DNA from: Petunia secreta
Taxonomy: Eukaryota > Streptophyta > Magnoliopsida > Solanales > Solanaceae
Assembly: GCA_029990175.1 (NCBI GenBank)
Contig: JARKIP010000005.1
Location: 54,797,001 to 54,861,000 of the forward strand
Length of the DNA stretch: 64,000 bases
Direction: 5' to 3'
Below are positions 10,311 through 20,933 of this stretch, one piece after another. The notes under the pieces are model-generated. The model ran no database searches and was not told where the DNA came from. It saw nothing but the letters and a program-made list of their open reading frames with translations. A program made the translations under genes and the position numbers. Every line of letters begins with the position of its first letter. Within the stretch, counting starts at the first letter, position 1.

Positions 10311-10460
10311 AATGCGTACCCCTTGGCAGAATACCCACTCCAAGCCGGTGGAACATCAATTGGCTTAAGAAGTACTATTCTTGAAAGACCCGCAGGTACT
10401 CATACTCAAGACATGTATTTTAATTCTAGTTCTTCTTATTTTTCAAAGGGTATCTAGCCA
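10311..10460 (+). pseudogene. RET1 integrase C-terminal tail
   Basis: Around 10345-10380 one frame reads WNINWLKKYY, matching the WN-x-LKKYY end of Tat-type integrases. It follows the RNase H sequence directly, so the integrase catalytic core (about 1 kb in relatives) is deleted. Confidence 0.5.
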
Positions 10461-12232
10461 ATAACAGTATTATTTAAGTTTATTAAGACTTTTATTTCGT
10501 CCTCGTGCCCTCTTTATTTAATAAAATTACTATTGTATTTTAGTCAGTATTATGTTAAGATCTTTCAAAGATCAAATTATTCATAGCCCTAGGCCATATT
10601 GAGTTGAAGCAAAACACTCACTCCTCATCGCAAGTTAGAGTAAACCGCTTGCTCAAGCTAGATCACTTCTAGTTAAGCCACCAGGCATTAACGCACGTTG
10701 AAATTGTCAATTCAACTTTTTCACCATGTCAGTGGGGATGCCCGCCCGCATAGTGTCCGTAAAGACTTAAGCACTCGACTGGACAAGCACATGCATTCTA
10801 ACTTGAACGCAAAAATGCCCCGTTAATCTCAACGGGCTAAAGATGTCTCTTTGTGGGCATGGGCCTTGCCCTACCTAAAAGACGTCTATCACGGATGCAG
10901 TTTTAGCCATCACCCGCTGATGCATAATTAAAATAGTTCTATTCAAATGCACAAATGTCTATAAACCGACAAGTGCCCAGAAAGGCATAAAAGTATTGCT
11001 GACTACATCATAAGTAAATACGCGAGTACGTACAAACAAAACAACACGTATTGATGAACGTCCGTTTTCATTAATATCTAAGGCCCATAAGCTACAATAT
11101 ACAATTAAGTTCTCTTGAATACAATATTGTTCACAACATATTCTTCTTAAGAAACCGAAAGGTCCCGAGGGACTACGACTGGAAAAGGTCTTCTGGATTT
11201 CATACGATCGAAGTGCCTCATCAAGAATTGAAACTCCTAGTATGTCGGCCCAGAAATTCTTCTACATGCGGATGTTGATGCCTTCAATGCGGGTATATAA
11301 AATAATTATGGTACTTCACCCTAGGAAAAGGACTTTGGAAACGTCAGAGTAGGGACAAATGAAGGAACTCAAAGAAAAATGGGAACATGAATGCCCATCA
11401 ACCAGTAGAGGTTAAAGTAGATCTTCAAGCATAATTGGGAGCTTATTGAAAAAGAAGAGGGTTGAGACTGGGAGCCCGCATAAGAGAGAAGTTTCTTCCC
11501 AGTGTAGCCCACAGCCAGTTGTCGGAGAAACTTCACGAGGCCAATTCATCTGAGCTTACTGAAAGAGAGGATAACCTCAAGCCATGAGCAGATGCAGAGC
11601 TTGGTGGCTCCATAATCTGTTGATGGTGTAAGGCTGAATCCCCTTGTCGACCAAGGAGTAGAGCTAGGTAGGGAATCATTAACCCAACACCATCAAAGAA
11701 TCCACCAGCATGCTGGGTGCATCCTGGAAGAGAAGCCTCATGACAGCTGAAAGGGCTAAGCAATCTGGCCCCGCATGATAAGAGCAATATCACAGCAATC
11801 ATTGTGTTAGAAAATTAGTGCACCGTAATCAGTGCATATGCATGAAGTAGATATTTCGAAGAATATCCTCAGGATCTCAGTCAAGTTTCATGACTCAGGG
11901 GACTCTGCCCATCTCAACATGGACGGTAGGGCAGAAAGAGAAGGCAATGTATGTTTCTTTGCTTTCAGTTTTATCATACACCATCTACTCTAAATAAAGG
12001 AGGTGCTTTGAAAATATGGAGCCAGGATTAAAAGTGAACATTTCTTGAAAAGAAGTGGAATTATTTTCTCATAAAGAGAAGTTTTTAGAGAAAGACAGTG
12101 TGTTCCTGGGAAAGAACTTATGAACAACATATGATGAAAAAGTCCCTTTCGTTGGCGTAAAGATGAAAAATGAGCACAAAACGATCAAAATTATTATGGC
12201 AAAGGATATGAAATAATTTGGTGTAGTAAAAG
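10461..12232. other. RET1 3' untranslated region, left of the GY1 insertion
   Basis: Tat-lineage elements carry a long non-pol region between integrase and the 3' LTR, and this interval fits that. There is no sense-strand ORF of note. An antisense ORF (11533-11802) is annotated separately. The interval resumes at 44756 beyond GY1. Confidence 0.55.
11533..11802 (-). CDS. Antisense ORF in RET1 3' region
   Basis: This 89-codon reverse-strand ORF starts MIAVILLLSCGARLLSPF and has a hydrophobic N-terminus and a Ser-rich C-terminus. Several Tat-lineage elements carry an antisense ORF between pol and the 3' LTR, and the position and strand agree. I do not recognise the protein, and its length is compatible with chance, so this is weakly supported. 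If real, it could use antisense transcription started in the 3' LTR. Confidence 0.25.
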   Translation of the reverse strand: MIAVILLLSCGARLLSPFSCHEASLPGCTQHAGGFFDGVGLMIPYLALLLGRQGDSALHHQQIMEPPSSASAHGLRLSSLSVSSDELAS

Positions 12233-12493
12233 TGATATGAATCAAACAAAAAGAAATAGAAATAACAAGAATTGAAAGAGTTTAAAAGAAAGACCAGATT
12301 TGAATTGATTTGGAATTAAAAATATTGGATTAGGAGGTGAGGCCTAATAACCCCCTTAAATCAACAACCAAAAAGAACCTATACTATTTGATCCTCAATT
12401 GAATCTAGTTCAATTTAAAATCAATGACAAATATGCTTAAGCAAACAAGCTTAGCTAACAAACTCACAATCATTAATGTCATCAAAAGCTAGC
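12233..12493 (-). repeat. GY1 3' LTR, outer part
   Basis: It matches 44001 to about 44268 from TGATATGAATCAA through CAATCATTAATGTCATCAAA and is then cut by OGN. The last five bases, CTAGC, are the left copy of the OGN target duplication; the uncut LTR reads CTAAC at this point. Confidence 0.9.
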
Positions 12494-14322
12494 TGTTGAC
12501 ACCCAATTTTGTCCCAAGGTTTAATTAATGACTAATTATTTAAACGAAATTCAAGTATTAAAAAAAATTAAAATTAAAATTAATTAAAGTGGATTAACTA
12601 ATTTCGAAAGAAAAAGGCTAAATTACATCGCTTACCCTAAATCCAGCTTATTTCTGTAAATTATATTTTAATTAGTTTAGTCAAAGAAAAGGAGGCAAAA
12701 AATGTTTTAGAGCCTAAAATATGGCTTGATTGCGCAACCCATATATACATACAACACACGCATATACATTTCATTTCAGAAGCCCAACAGCTTCAACCCC
12801 AAAATCCCTAACCCGTTTCCCTCTTCCCCTGACCCGATCGACCCGCGACCAATTCCCAATTCTCCCCCCCCCCCCCCCCCAAATCTCACCACAACTAGCC
12901 AAAATCCGCGTCATCCTGGTCCCCCCACCGTTTTACCCTCTCTCCAGTACAAGCAAGTGATCCAATCGTTCATTTCGAATCAAAAGTTAATCTGAACCGT
13001 AAATCATCCAACGGGAAACTCTTTACATGTAAGGATAAAACTTGTACAAATTCTACGAATTTTGGACAAATTTTACCCTTATTTGTAAAGGGAATAGTCT
13101 CTTTTTTGGAGATTATGGGAAATTCACAAAAGGAATCTGAAACCCTAATCTCAGGTATATATTCATTCTCAGTTTCATTTTTCTGGGAGGGGGGGGGGGG
13201 AGTTAAAAAGAGGCGGAACTTAGAGGTTTTGATAACAAAAAAAAAAACAGCAGCATACATATTATACACAAAAGTTTTCTCAGTTTTTCGCGTTACTGTT
13301 TCGCCCATTTCTTGCTTTATGTTATCGCTTCATTATTCGAGTCATCAAGTTTGTTCGAGTCTTCGACCTTAGTGGAGTCGCGTATCGCTTCGGATCCTAA
13401 CTCCTTTTTACTGCTCCGCAAAAGGTAATAACCCTTTTCTTTTCTTTATTTTAGTTTCTGCTTCTTCATTTTTTTAGTGGTTCTTGTTAGTTTATCGATA
13501 TTATGGATTAGAATCAGTTCCTATGTGTTTATGGATGTTGGATAAACATTAGTATGGTTGTTGTTTGTGCGCTAGTAAAAATGTTCAGTTGTTGTGTTAA
13601 AACTTCAGCATGCTAATCCTTTCTTAAGTAAGTGTAAGCGTCTATTTCTCTTAAGCTTATTCACAATAAAGATGGAATTTTGATAAGTTATTCATCACAT
13701 ATGGTGGAATGTCGAAATTGAAAGTTATGCATAGTTCGTTTGTTTCTGTTCTTGGTTTCCCTGTGTGCAGGTGATTGCTTCTGTTTGTTAGTGGGGGAGG
13801 TGTATTTTTCTCTCAGGTGTATGTGTGTGTATGTGAAAATTCAGGAAGTTTAAGGTAGTGTGTGAGGGTGTTAGAAGTTCAGGTGTAGTAGAAGTTATTT
13901 TTGGTGTTTTAAATAGTAGTCAGGAGTGCAGGGTGCTTCCCTGGTTTATTTAGAGAAAGTGGGGAAGTAGTCAGGATTTTAGGGATGGGATGTTATGGTT
14001 TGCTTTAGGTATAGGTGGTTTGTAGGCAGTATAGATGTCAGGTTGTCTTGATGTAGTTTTAAGTGAGTTTATGCAGGGTGTGCAGTTGGCTTTTGGTGAG
14101 TTGAGAGGTTCTTGTGCTTAGGTTCTGTTAGTAAGAGGAGAATGTAAGGCAGGTCTGAGGGGCTGGCATAGGATTCTTAAGGGACCTGGTGTTATTTCTG
14201 GGATGTGAGGGTTCCTGGATAGTGAAGAGTTCAGGTTCTAGAGGGGTGATGCAGGTAGTTTATAGAGAGTTCAAGAGGCTGTTTAGGTGTATGTTTCTAA
14301 TGATGTGTTGTAGCATGAAGTG

Positions 14323-15404
14323 ACATAAAGGTAAATTCGTTCGATGGTTCTTAAAGAAGCACCATTGGGGATATCGACTTAACTATCATGGTTGGTCCCG
14401 TAGAATTCACTGCTGAGTTTCATGTCATGGATATCTCAGCTTCTTATAACTTGTTGCTAGGAAGACCTTGGATTCACATGACTGGAGCAGTGCCTTCTAC
14501 CCTGCACCAAACAATGAAGTTCAAATGGGACAACAAAGAGGTTGTAGTATTTTGAGAAGGGAGCAACTCCATTTATAATGAACAAACCATACAACCAATT
14601 GAAAGGAATACTTTTGACGGACAGACCTTCTATACTGTGGAGCTAGTGGGAGCAGTGCAAGGTAGCCGATGAGGATACCGCAAAAACTACAACAAAAGTT
14701 GGAACCCCAATGGGCATAAGAAAAACATTGAAACAGTCCAAGGAGGATACTCTGCATACTTCACTCCTAAACTTGTCAATGCGCCCGAAGGGACTGAGGA
14801 GAGGAAAAGAAGTTTTTACAGTGCTTATCGGGATGGCCGAGGCAAGGGCTATGAAGGGCGGAATTTGGTCTGGGAGCCCGTGATATCTGACTGGGGGGTG
14901 CCTTCACGTGAATTTTGTGAGACCATACCTGCCAAAACAGAGAAGCAACCTGTGTCACCCAATGCCCGTCCAGATTGGAAGCGTATTTTTGAAAAAACAA
15001 GGGAAAAGCAAGCACGGCTACCTAAATACCCGAGCCTGAACTTATGGAGGTGGTGATTGAGGAACCCTACGTACACCCACATCCAACAAAGTGGCCTGCA
15101 GACTGGGTTATAAGAATTAAGATAAAACAAAGATACGAACCTGGGAAAGGTTTGCGCAAGAACTTAGATAGCATGGTTGAACCGATATTGTGATAAGGCC
15201 CGATAATGAGAAAGCCGGTATAGGGTACATTGTGACTTATGAGAAGAGCAAGGAAGAAGCTTCAGTGGACTACAAATACTACAAGAGAAGCATAAAAAAT
15301 CTCCTACATATTTTTGTCTCGTCTGGCTACTTGGATGGTCGTAAAGGGGAGGTATCTGCAGCACAAGAGGTTGAGCCGAAGATTGCTGATGCTGAAGAGA
15401 ACTT
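14323..15404 (+). pseudogene. Ogre/Tat pol fragment: protease end and linker
   Basis: This segment is collinear with OGR2 from about 58877 to 59939. It encodes the protease C-terminal half, including SYNLLLGRPWIHMTGAVPST with an intact LGRPW block, then the linker with SIYNEQTI, GRNLVWEPVISDWGVPSREF and NARPDWKRIF. Premature stops interrupt it. It has neither the active-site Asp region nor the reverse transcriptase, and no LTR. It sits between the OGN LTR breakpoint and hAT sequence, so it was carried in by transposition or rearrangement rather than as a whole element. Confidence 0.85.
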
Positions 15405-15600
15405 ATGGGAGTATTTATAGGAAAAATAGGTAGGGGAGGGCTGTTGGGGCGTTTATGGGTGTGGGGGTGGGAAAATAGCCGTTTATGGCCGTTGCCAACG
15501 GCTATTTTTCAAAAGGGAGCGGATTTGGAGTTTTTGTTGTGTTGGGCCGGTCCAGCCCGGTTCCGGTCTGGTCCGGCCCGGTTCGGACGTTTATTTATTT
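15405..15600 (+). mobile_element. Fragment of a hAT 5' leader, direct repeat of 19037-19260
   Basis: GTATTTATAGGAAAAATAGG with the following G-rich stretch and the palindromic AACGGCTATTTTT block match 19037-19260 upstream of the hAT transposase, in the same orientation. The GGTCCGG/CCGGTTCGG subterminal sequence follows. No terminal repeat is present here, so it is a truncated second copy of the hAT end. Confidence 0.6.
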
Positions 15601-16277
15601 ATTTTATTTTTTTTGATTTTTTTGGTTATTTTTTTATTTTTAATAGCCTTTGTAGTTTGTAGTTTTTGAATTTTAAATTAAAAAATAATAACAAAATATA
15701 AATTGATAGCAAGGCATCTATTTTTTATGTAATAATTTATATAATACTAGTATTAAAGTATTAAGTATGTAGTATTTTAGCATTTAATATTTAAGTATTA
15801 AATTATAAAAATATAATTGAGAATATATATAAACAATGGTAACTTAGTAGCAAGACATATACATAGTATTAAGTTAGTAGTATTTATTATTTAGAATTTA
15901 GAATTTAGTATTTAGTATTTAAGTATTAAATTGTAAAAGTATAATTGAGAATATATAAAACAATGATAACTTAATAGCAAGACATAACACTTGTTATTTT
16001 TTCAAACTTAATACTAAGTTAGCAGTATAATAGTATTTAGTAATTATTATTTAGTATTTAGTATTTAGTATTTAGCATTTAGTATTTACTCTTTAGTATT
16101 TACTAGTAGTATTTAAGTATTGAATTGCAAAGAGGTAACTTAATAGCAAAGGATAATTGAGAATATAACAAAGGATTATAATTTATAACTTAATAGCAAG
16201 GCATAACACATTTTATTGAATAATGGTTGAACTTTTTTTTTGCAAAGTACATAATACTTAGATATTAAATTGCAAAA
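15601..16277. other. AT-rich stretch with TTTAGTATT repeats
   Basis: Simple AT-rich sequence in which ATTTAGTATTTAGTATTTAG-like repeats are common (about 15720-16120). I see no gene. It probably includes the 3' flank of the hAT transposase gene, whose own terminal repeat is not found here. Confidence 0.5.
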
Positions 16278-18697
16278 CTATATATTAATAAAAAAACTTC
16301 TCATTTTCTGAATAATTTCTTCTGGCACCTCTGGAGGAACCGGTGGCAAAGATTCATCTTCTTCATAATCATTTTCATTGTCCACACTTCCATCGCCTGA
16401 TAAAATTTCGGTTGCTGCTTCTGCATTTGGTAGTTCATCTTCTGCAAATCCAAAATTTCTTCGCTTCGATCTAATCCAATCTCTGAATAATACGGCCGTC
16501 TCCATTGCTTCTTCCTTCAATGAATGTCTATGATCTCCTAATCTTCATTGGCTAAACGCGCTTTCTGAAGCAACTGATGATGCTTGAATAGTTAGAATAT
16601 CCCGCGCTATTTTTGCTAAAACTGGAAACTGTGCTTGTTGATCCTTCCAAAATGGAAGTAGTTGATCGCTTCCAAAATAATCAATTTCCTTGCAAGCATG
16701 AAGTAAATAAACATCAAGCTCGTTGAACCCACCGCTTCTACTCGAATGCCTGCTAGAAAGCCTTTGATTAAGGCTGGAAAAACTTCCCAATCCGGCTGCA
16801 GCTCTTTTACTCGCCTGCGTTGAACTTGATCCAGCTCCACTTGGAACACTTGGAACAACATTATCAGCTGCACTCCTATATCTTTCATAAATCTGTTGGC
16901 AATCTACAATTACCTGCGCACAAGCTGTTTCTACACTTGGTGTTTCTTCATCAGTAATTCTCAAAGTCCGATATATTTCTCTAATAAGCATTTCGGTATT
17001 AAAACGTTTAAAACTGGGATGTAATACAGAAGCAATGCAATAAAGTGGTGGAATAGGAAAAAAATATTTTTAAAATTTTTCAATCATTGCTTCTACGGCT
17101 TGTTCATAACCAGGCACTACTCTATAATCGTTAAGTAATTCTGCTATTCCAGCTATAAAATACAACATGGTAGTAACTGTAGGATAATATTGACCGGAAA
17201 ATTCTTTAGTAGCATAAAAAAACTTTTCTAAAAAAAGAAGAAGACGCTCAGCAAGTTGCCAATCAGATTCTTCTAGGTGATACTCTACAGCCACTTTGCC
17301 ATTAAAATAACTAGTAATAGGTGCTCGTAAAGTGTAAGCAACAGTCAAAGAGTCATATACAGTGTTCCACTTAGTTGAAACTTCCTTAGGAACTCTTCTA
17401 GGCCGCAAACCTTCATTCACACACTTTACCTAAAAGTCCCTCCATCTATCCGGTTTTTTAGATTTAAAAATATAACTAATTGCGAGTCTAACCTTCACAA
17501 TAGTAGGATCAAATAACTGAAGGCCATCTTTTACAACTAAATTATATATATGACATGCACATCTAACATGAAACAATTCTTCAAAAGGGGGATGCAATGC
17601 GGGTCTTAACTTACTAATAGCAAAATCATTGTTTGCAGCATTATCAAGAGTTATACTTAAAATTTTGTCACTAAGAAAATACGCCTTACTAATATCAGAA
17701 ACTTCTCTCTTAATAAATGCTCCCGTGTGTGGTTCATCGACAGCGCAATATGCTAAAATTCTTTTTTGCATTACCCAGTTAAGATCTATCCAATGACAAG
17801 TAACTGTTAAATACTCATACCAATTAATACCACGACCCAAATCAGTAGTAAGACAAACTCTACAATCAAAGTGATAAAATATATATCGTAAATATTGTCT
17901 ATATTCATTTTTAAATTTTATAATATCACTTCTAACCGTAGTTTTTGGAAAACCTTGAAAAGATGGATTATATACGATTTGAATATAACGAATAAAACCT
18001 TGACAAGAAGAAAATGTAAAAGGTAAAAACTCTACCACAATCATTTTTTCCATTTGTTCCCTATCTTTCTTCTTATCATAATGCATAAGCCCCCCCGTCA
18101 CTGGGTTAATTTCCTGTTGGACTCCACTATCTTGTGATGGAGCCATTCTGTTCCCTGAACGAGTGCCATCCGCCCTCTTTTCCCATTCATCCTTATGATG
18201 GTTTTTTAAGTGTGTTCTCAACTTCCTCGTCCCACTATTATGCTTGCCGGTTTTAAAATCCCAAACTTTTTTACCAATATTACATTTAGCGGTCTGAGCC
18301 GGAACATTTTTAGTCATAAATTTCCACACATCCGATCTTTCTGGTCGTACCGCTGGTTCTCTACTAGGAGGCATAGGTGGTAATTCAGTTTCTTCAGGTT
18401 CACCATGAAATTGACTAGTGGGTGTTTCATCATCTAAATTAGCCCCTTCGGTATTTTCTTGATATTGTGTCTCTAACATAACATATCATTATCTAGTGGT
18501 TGATCAAAATCTATATCATGATAAAATTGCGTGTCATCTTCCTGAGTAAAATCATCTAGATGAGAAGGAGCGCTAGAAGTACCAATTAGTTTTTTACCTA
18601 TAGCACGACTACGTCTATCATCCCCCACTCGGTTAGAAGCACGTGATCTACGACCGCTACCCGTACGCCCAGTAATTGATCTCCACAGTCCAGACAT
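16278..18697 (-). pseudogene. hAT-superfamily transposase with BED finger
   Basis: One reverse-strand frame from 18479 to 16278 is open except for three stops (17428, 17068 and 16542). A one-base slip at about 18475 joins it to an N-terminal ORF starting at 18697, giving roughly 800 codons, a normal hAT length. The BED zinc finger is at 18340-18180 (DVWKFMT, AKCNIGKKVW, HLKNHH); its second Cys is Gly, so it is damaged. The first catalytic Asp block is LTTDLGRGINWYEYLTV, the second SITLDNAANND, followed by the RCACHIYNLVV motif. The hAT dimerisation domain ends WKDQQAQFPVLAKIA and SVASESAFS. The transposase would cut and paste hAT DNA and leave 8-base duplications. Confidence 0.9.
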
Positions 18698-19343
18698 TTT
18701 TATAATTTATAAGTAAATCAAACAAATAAATTACTAAAATATGCTACAAACAATAATATTGCACAAAAATAAAATAGATAATAAAAAGTGAGAATGAGTT
18801 TACTTGATATCGTGAACTTAGAATGTAGATTGTAGAACTTAGGAAGTGAAAGTTGAAACTACACCGGAACCGCACCGAAAAATTTTCCACTTCACTCCAA
18901 ATATTTTTTTGTAATGCAATTTAGCACTTAAACCCTTTTTGCAAGAGCAACTTTGAATTATTTAGCAAATTGCCTTTGTAGAAATAAGAGAGATTGAGAG
19001 AGAATATTAGAGAAATTGTGAAAAAATTGATGAAAAATGATGGTATTTATAGAAAAAATAGGTTTGGGGGTATGGGGGCGCGTAGGGGGCTGGGGGAGAA
19101 AAACTAGCCGTTTTTGGCCGTTGGGCCAACGGCTGTGCGTGAAAGAGCCGTTACCCAATGGCTATTTTTTGCACAAGCCCACCTGATTTTTTTTTAATTT
19201 TTTCGGTTCGGTCCGGTTCCGGTCCATTTTTTTCTGGTTCGGTCAGTTCATTTTGGGCGTGCCGGCTCGGGGAACGAACCGTGTAAATTTTTTTTCATTT
19301 GGCCCGGCTTGCGCCGGTCCGGTCCGGTGCAAACCGGGCCATT
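18698..19343 (-). other. hAT transposase leader and GC-rich subterminal region
   Basis: Upstream of the transposase start the sequence is AT-rich. It then becomes GC-rich with repeated GGTCCGG and CCGGTTC motifs and an AACGGC/GCCGTT palindrome near 19108-19165. Short subterminal repeats of this type are transposase binding sites in hAT elements. No ORF of note. Confidence 0.5.
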
Positions 19344-19362
19344 GGACAGCCTTAGTTACTAT
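19344..19362. repeat. hAT terminal repeat and 8-base target duplication
   Basis: GGACAGCCTTA (19344-19354) is the hAT end. It is followed by GTTACTAT (19355-19362), the reverse complement of ATAGTAAC. The same terminal sequence and the same octamer recur at 20923-20941. The reverse-complement terminus TAAGG fits the general hAT end pattern. Confidence 0.8.
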
Positions 19363-20160
19363 GATGCTAACTGCAGGATAGACTACTTATAACGACTTCA
19401 TATATGGAAAAAACGACCTTGATTTAAAGATGATAAGATATAGAAAATTAATTCACTGATCACGTTTTCCATTCAATTATACTAGCCAAACTATTCACTT
19501 GATCATGTCCCTTTATGAAATGATTATGGCAATAGTCAAATTCTGGTCTTTTGAGTTATAGTATTGAATGAAAGAATTTTTTCGACTGCTCAAACTTAGA
19601 CTGCAACTGGAAATGAACCTTGAGAAACTAATCAAGCTGAGTAAGCTACTATAAGCCAAGCAGAAACAGAACCTTGAAGACAGAGTGAATGCACAACACT
19701 TATCTTATCTAGCTATGATTAACATATACTGCACAAATTCTTTCATGCCGGAACTATCACATAAACTAAACAACTTCACACATATCTCAGGAAGCCATAT
19801 GAATATTTGAAAAGAACATACTGAAGGATTCAAACAAGGTGCCATTTCATTCAACTTTCATACAAGTGGAAAATAGGTTTTAGGATGCGAGCACTTAATA
19901 TTATAAAGAGTGATCAAAACAGAATTTTCACAGTTCTTCAGATGAAATAAGACAGCAAAATAAATATTTGTGCTTCTTTTATACATGGACCAAAGCTTAA
20001 AAAAAACTCGAACAGCTTCTCAAAGCTGAACCTGAATCTCATACATTCTTATAAAAATCCAACCTAAAACAACTTCTAAGCTTTCACTATCTACCATTTT
20101 GAACTTATGGAAAGACAACCAGACTACAAGCTATACTTTACGAATCCACATCCCTTCATC
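19363..20160 (-). repeat. Inverted piece of OGN LTR
   Basis: The reverse complement of this segment matches right-LTR positions about 35545-36338, including CTATCCTGCAGTTAGCATCA and the block around GATAAGTGTTGTGCATTCA. The piece is the only part of the left LTR in the wrong orientation. One edge abuts the hAT target duplication, the other the sequence before the BED ORF. Confidence 0.9.
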
Positions 20161-20933
20161 AAATTAATCACAATTCAATATTTTCTATTCATTTCTCTTA
20201 ACAAATTTCTAACAAAGGCTATTTTTATAAATTTTCTATAAAAATGGCTGCAAATGCAAATAATCCTAATCAAGTTCAAGGTGCTACTACAGAAGGTCCG
20301 TCTAGTCCAAGAACTGGAAGATCTCAAGTTTGGGAATTTATCACAAAAAATAATGATACCGGCAAAGCTCAATGTACTCATTGTAAGAAAGTTTGGAATT
20401 GGAATGATGAAAGTGGATCACATAATGGAGGGACGGGGAAGTTTAAGACTCACTTGAAATACCATCATGCCCCCGAATGGGCAGCTCGTGGTGGTGGCAT
20501 ATATCTGCAATCACGTGATAATTGAGTCGCTGAAGTTGAAGATTTATGTATTTTTCTAATTTCTAGTCTATTTTCTAGTTTTTATTTTCTAATTATGCAT
20601 TTCCAACTTAATGTCTGTCGTATTGTTGAATAAAATGTGTGTTTTGTGTTGTTTATTTAGTCTACCATATTTTTTTTTATCTATTTCAAACAATAAAAAA
20701 TATAAGTTAAAAAATATAAAAAATTAACGAAACCGGACCGGACCGGGTCGAACCGGGACCGGAACGGTCTCACCTTGCCGGTTCTGGTTCCGATCCGGCA
20801 TTGGCGCAAATGCACCGTTTGACCGGACCAGGACCGGACTGGCTTCGACTTTTTTTTTTAATTAACACCGGACCGGACCGGATCGGTGAAGGCGCACCGG
20901 AACCGGACCGGACAGGGCCGGTGGACAGCCTTA
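20161..20933 (+). mobile_element. hAT remnant with second terminal repeat
   Basis: The segment contains an AT-rich leader, a BED-finger ORF (20244-20525) and a GC-rich subterminal region with CCGGACCGG repeats. It ends in GGACAGCCTTA at 20923-20933, followed by ATAGTAAC (20934-20941). No catalytic region is present. It is either the second half of the hAT at 16278-19354, moved apart by inversion, or a separate short non-autonomous copy. Confidence 0.7.
20244..20525 (+). CDS. BED zinc-finger-only ORF from a hAT remnant
   Basis: The 93-codon ORF starts at ATG 20244 (MAANANNPNQVQGATTEG) and contains a complete-looking BED finger: SQVWEFITKN, AQCTHCKKVW with both Cys residues, and HLKYHH with the His pair. 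It ends soon after, at a TGA. BED fingers bind DNA, in hAT transposases the element ends. There is no catalytic or dimerisation domain, and the subterminal repeats follow within 200 bases. It could be the truncated start of a transposase or a small DNA-binding protein able to compete with one; the sequence alone does not decide. Confidence 0.5.
   Translation: MAANANNPNQVQGATTEGPSSPRTGRSQVWEFITKNNDTGKAQCTHCKKVWNWNDESGSHNGGTGKFKTHLKYHHAPEWAARGGGIYLQSRDN

Noticed and set aside
12726..13372. ORFs at the start of the OGN LTRs (also 33634-34259)
   Set aside because: They cross C and G homopolymer tracts of different length in the two LTRs, are not the same frame in both copies, and show no domain.
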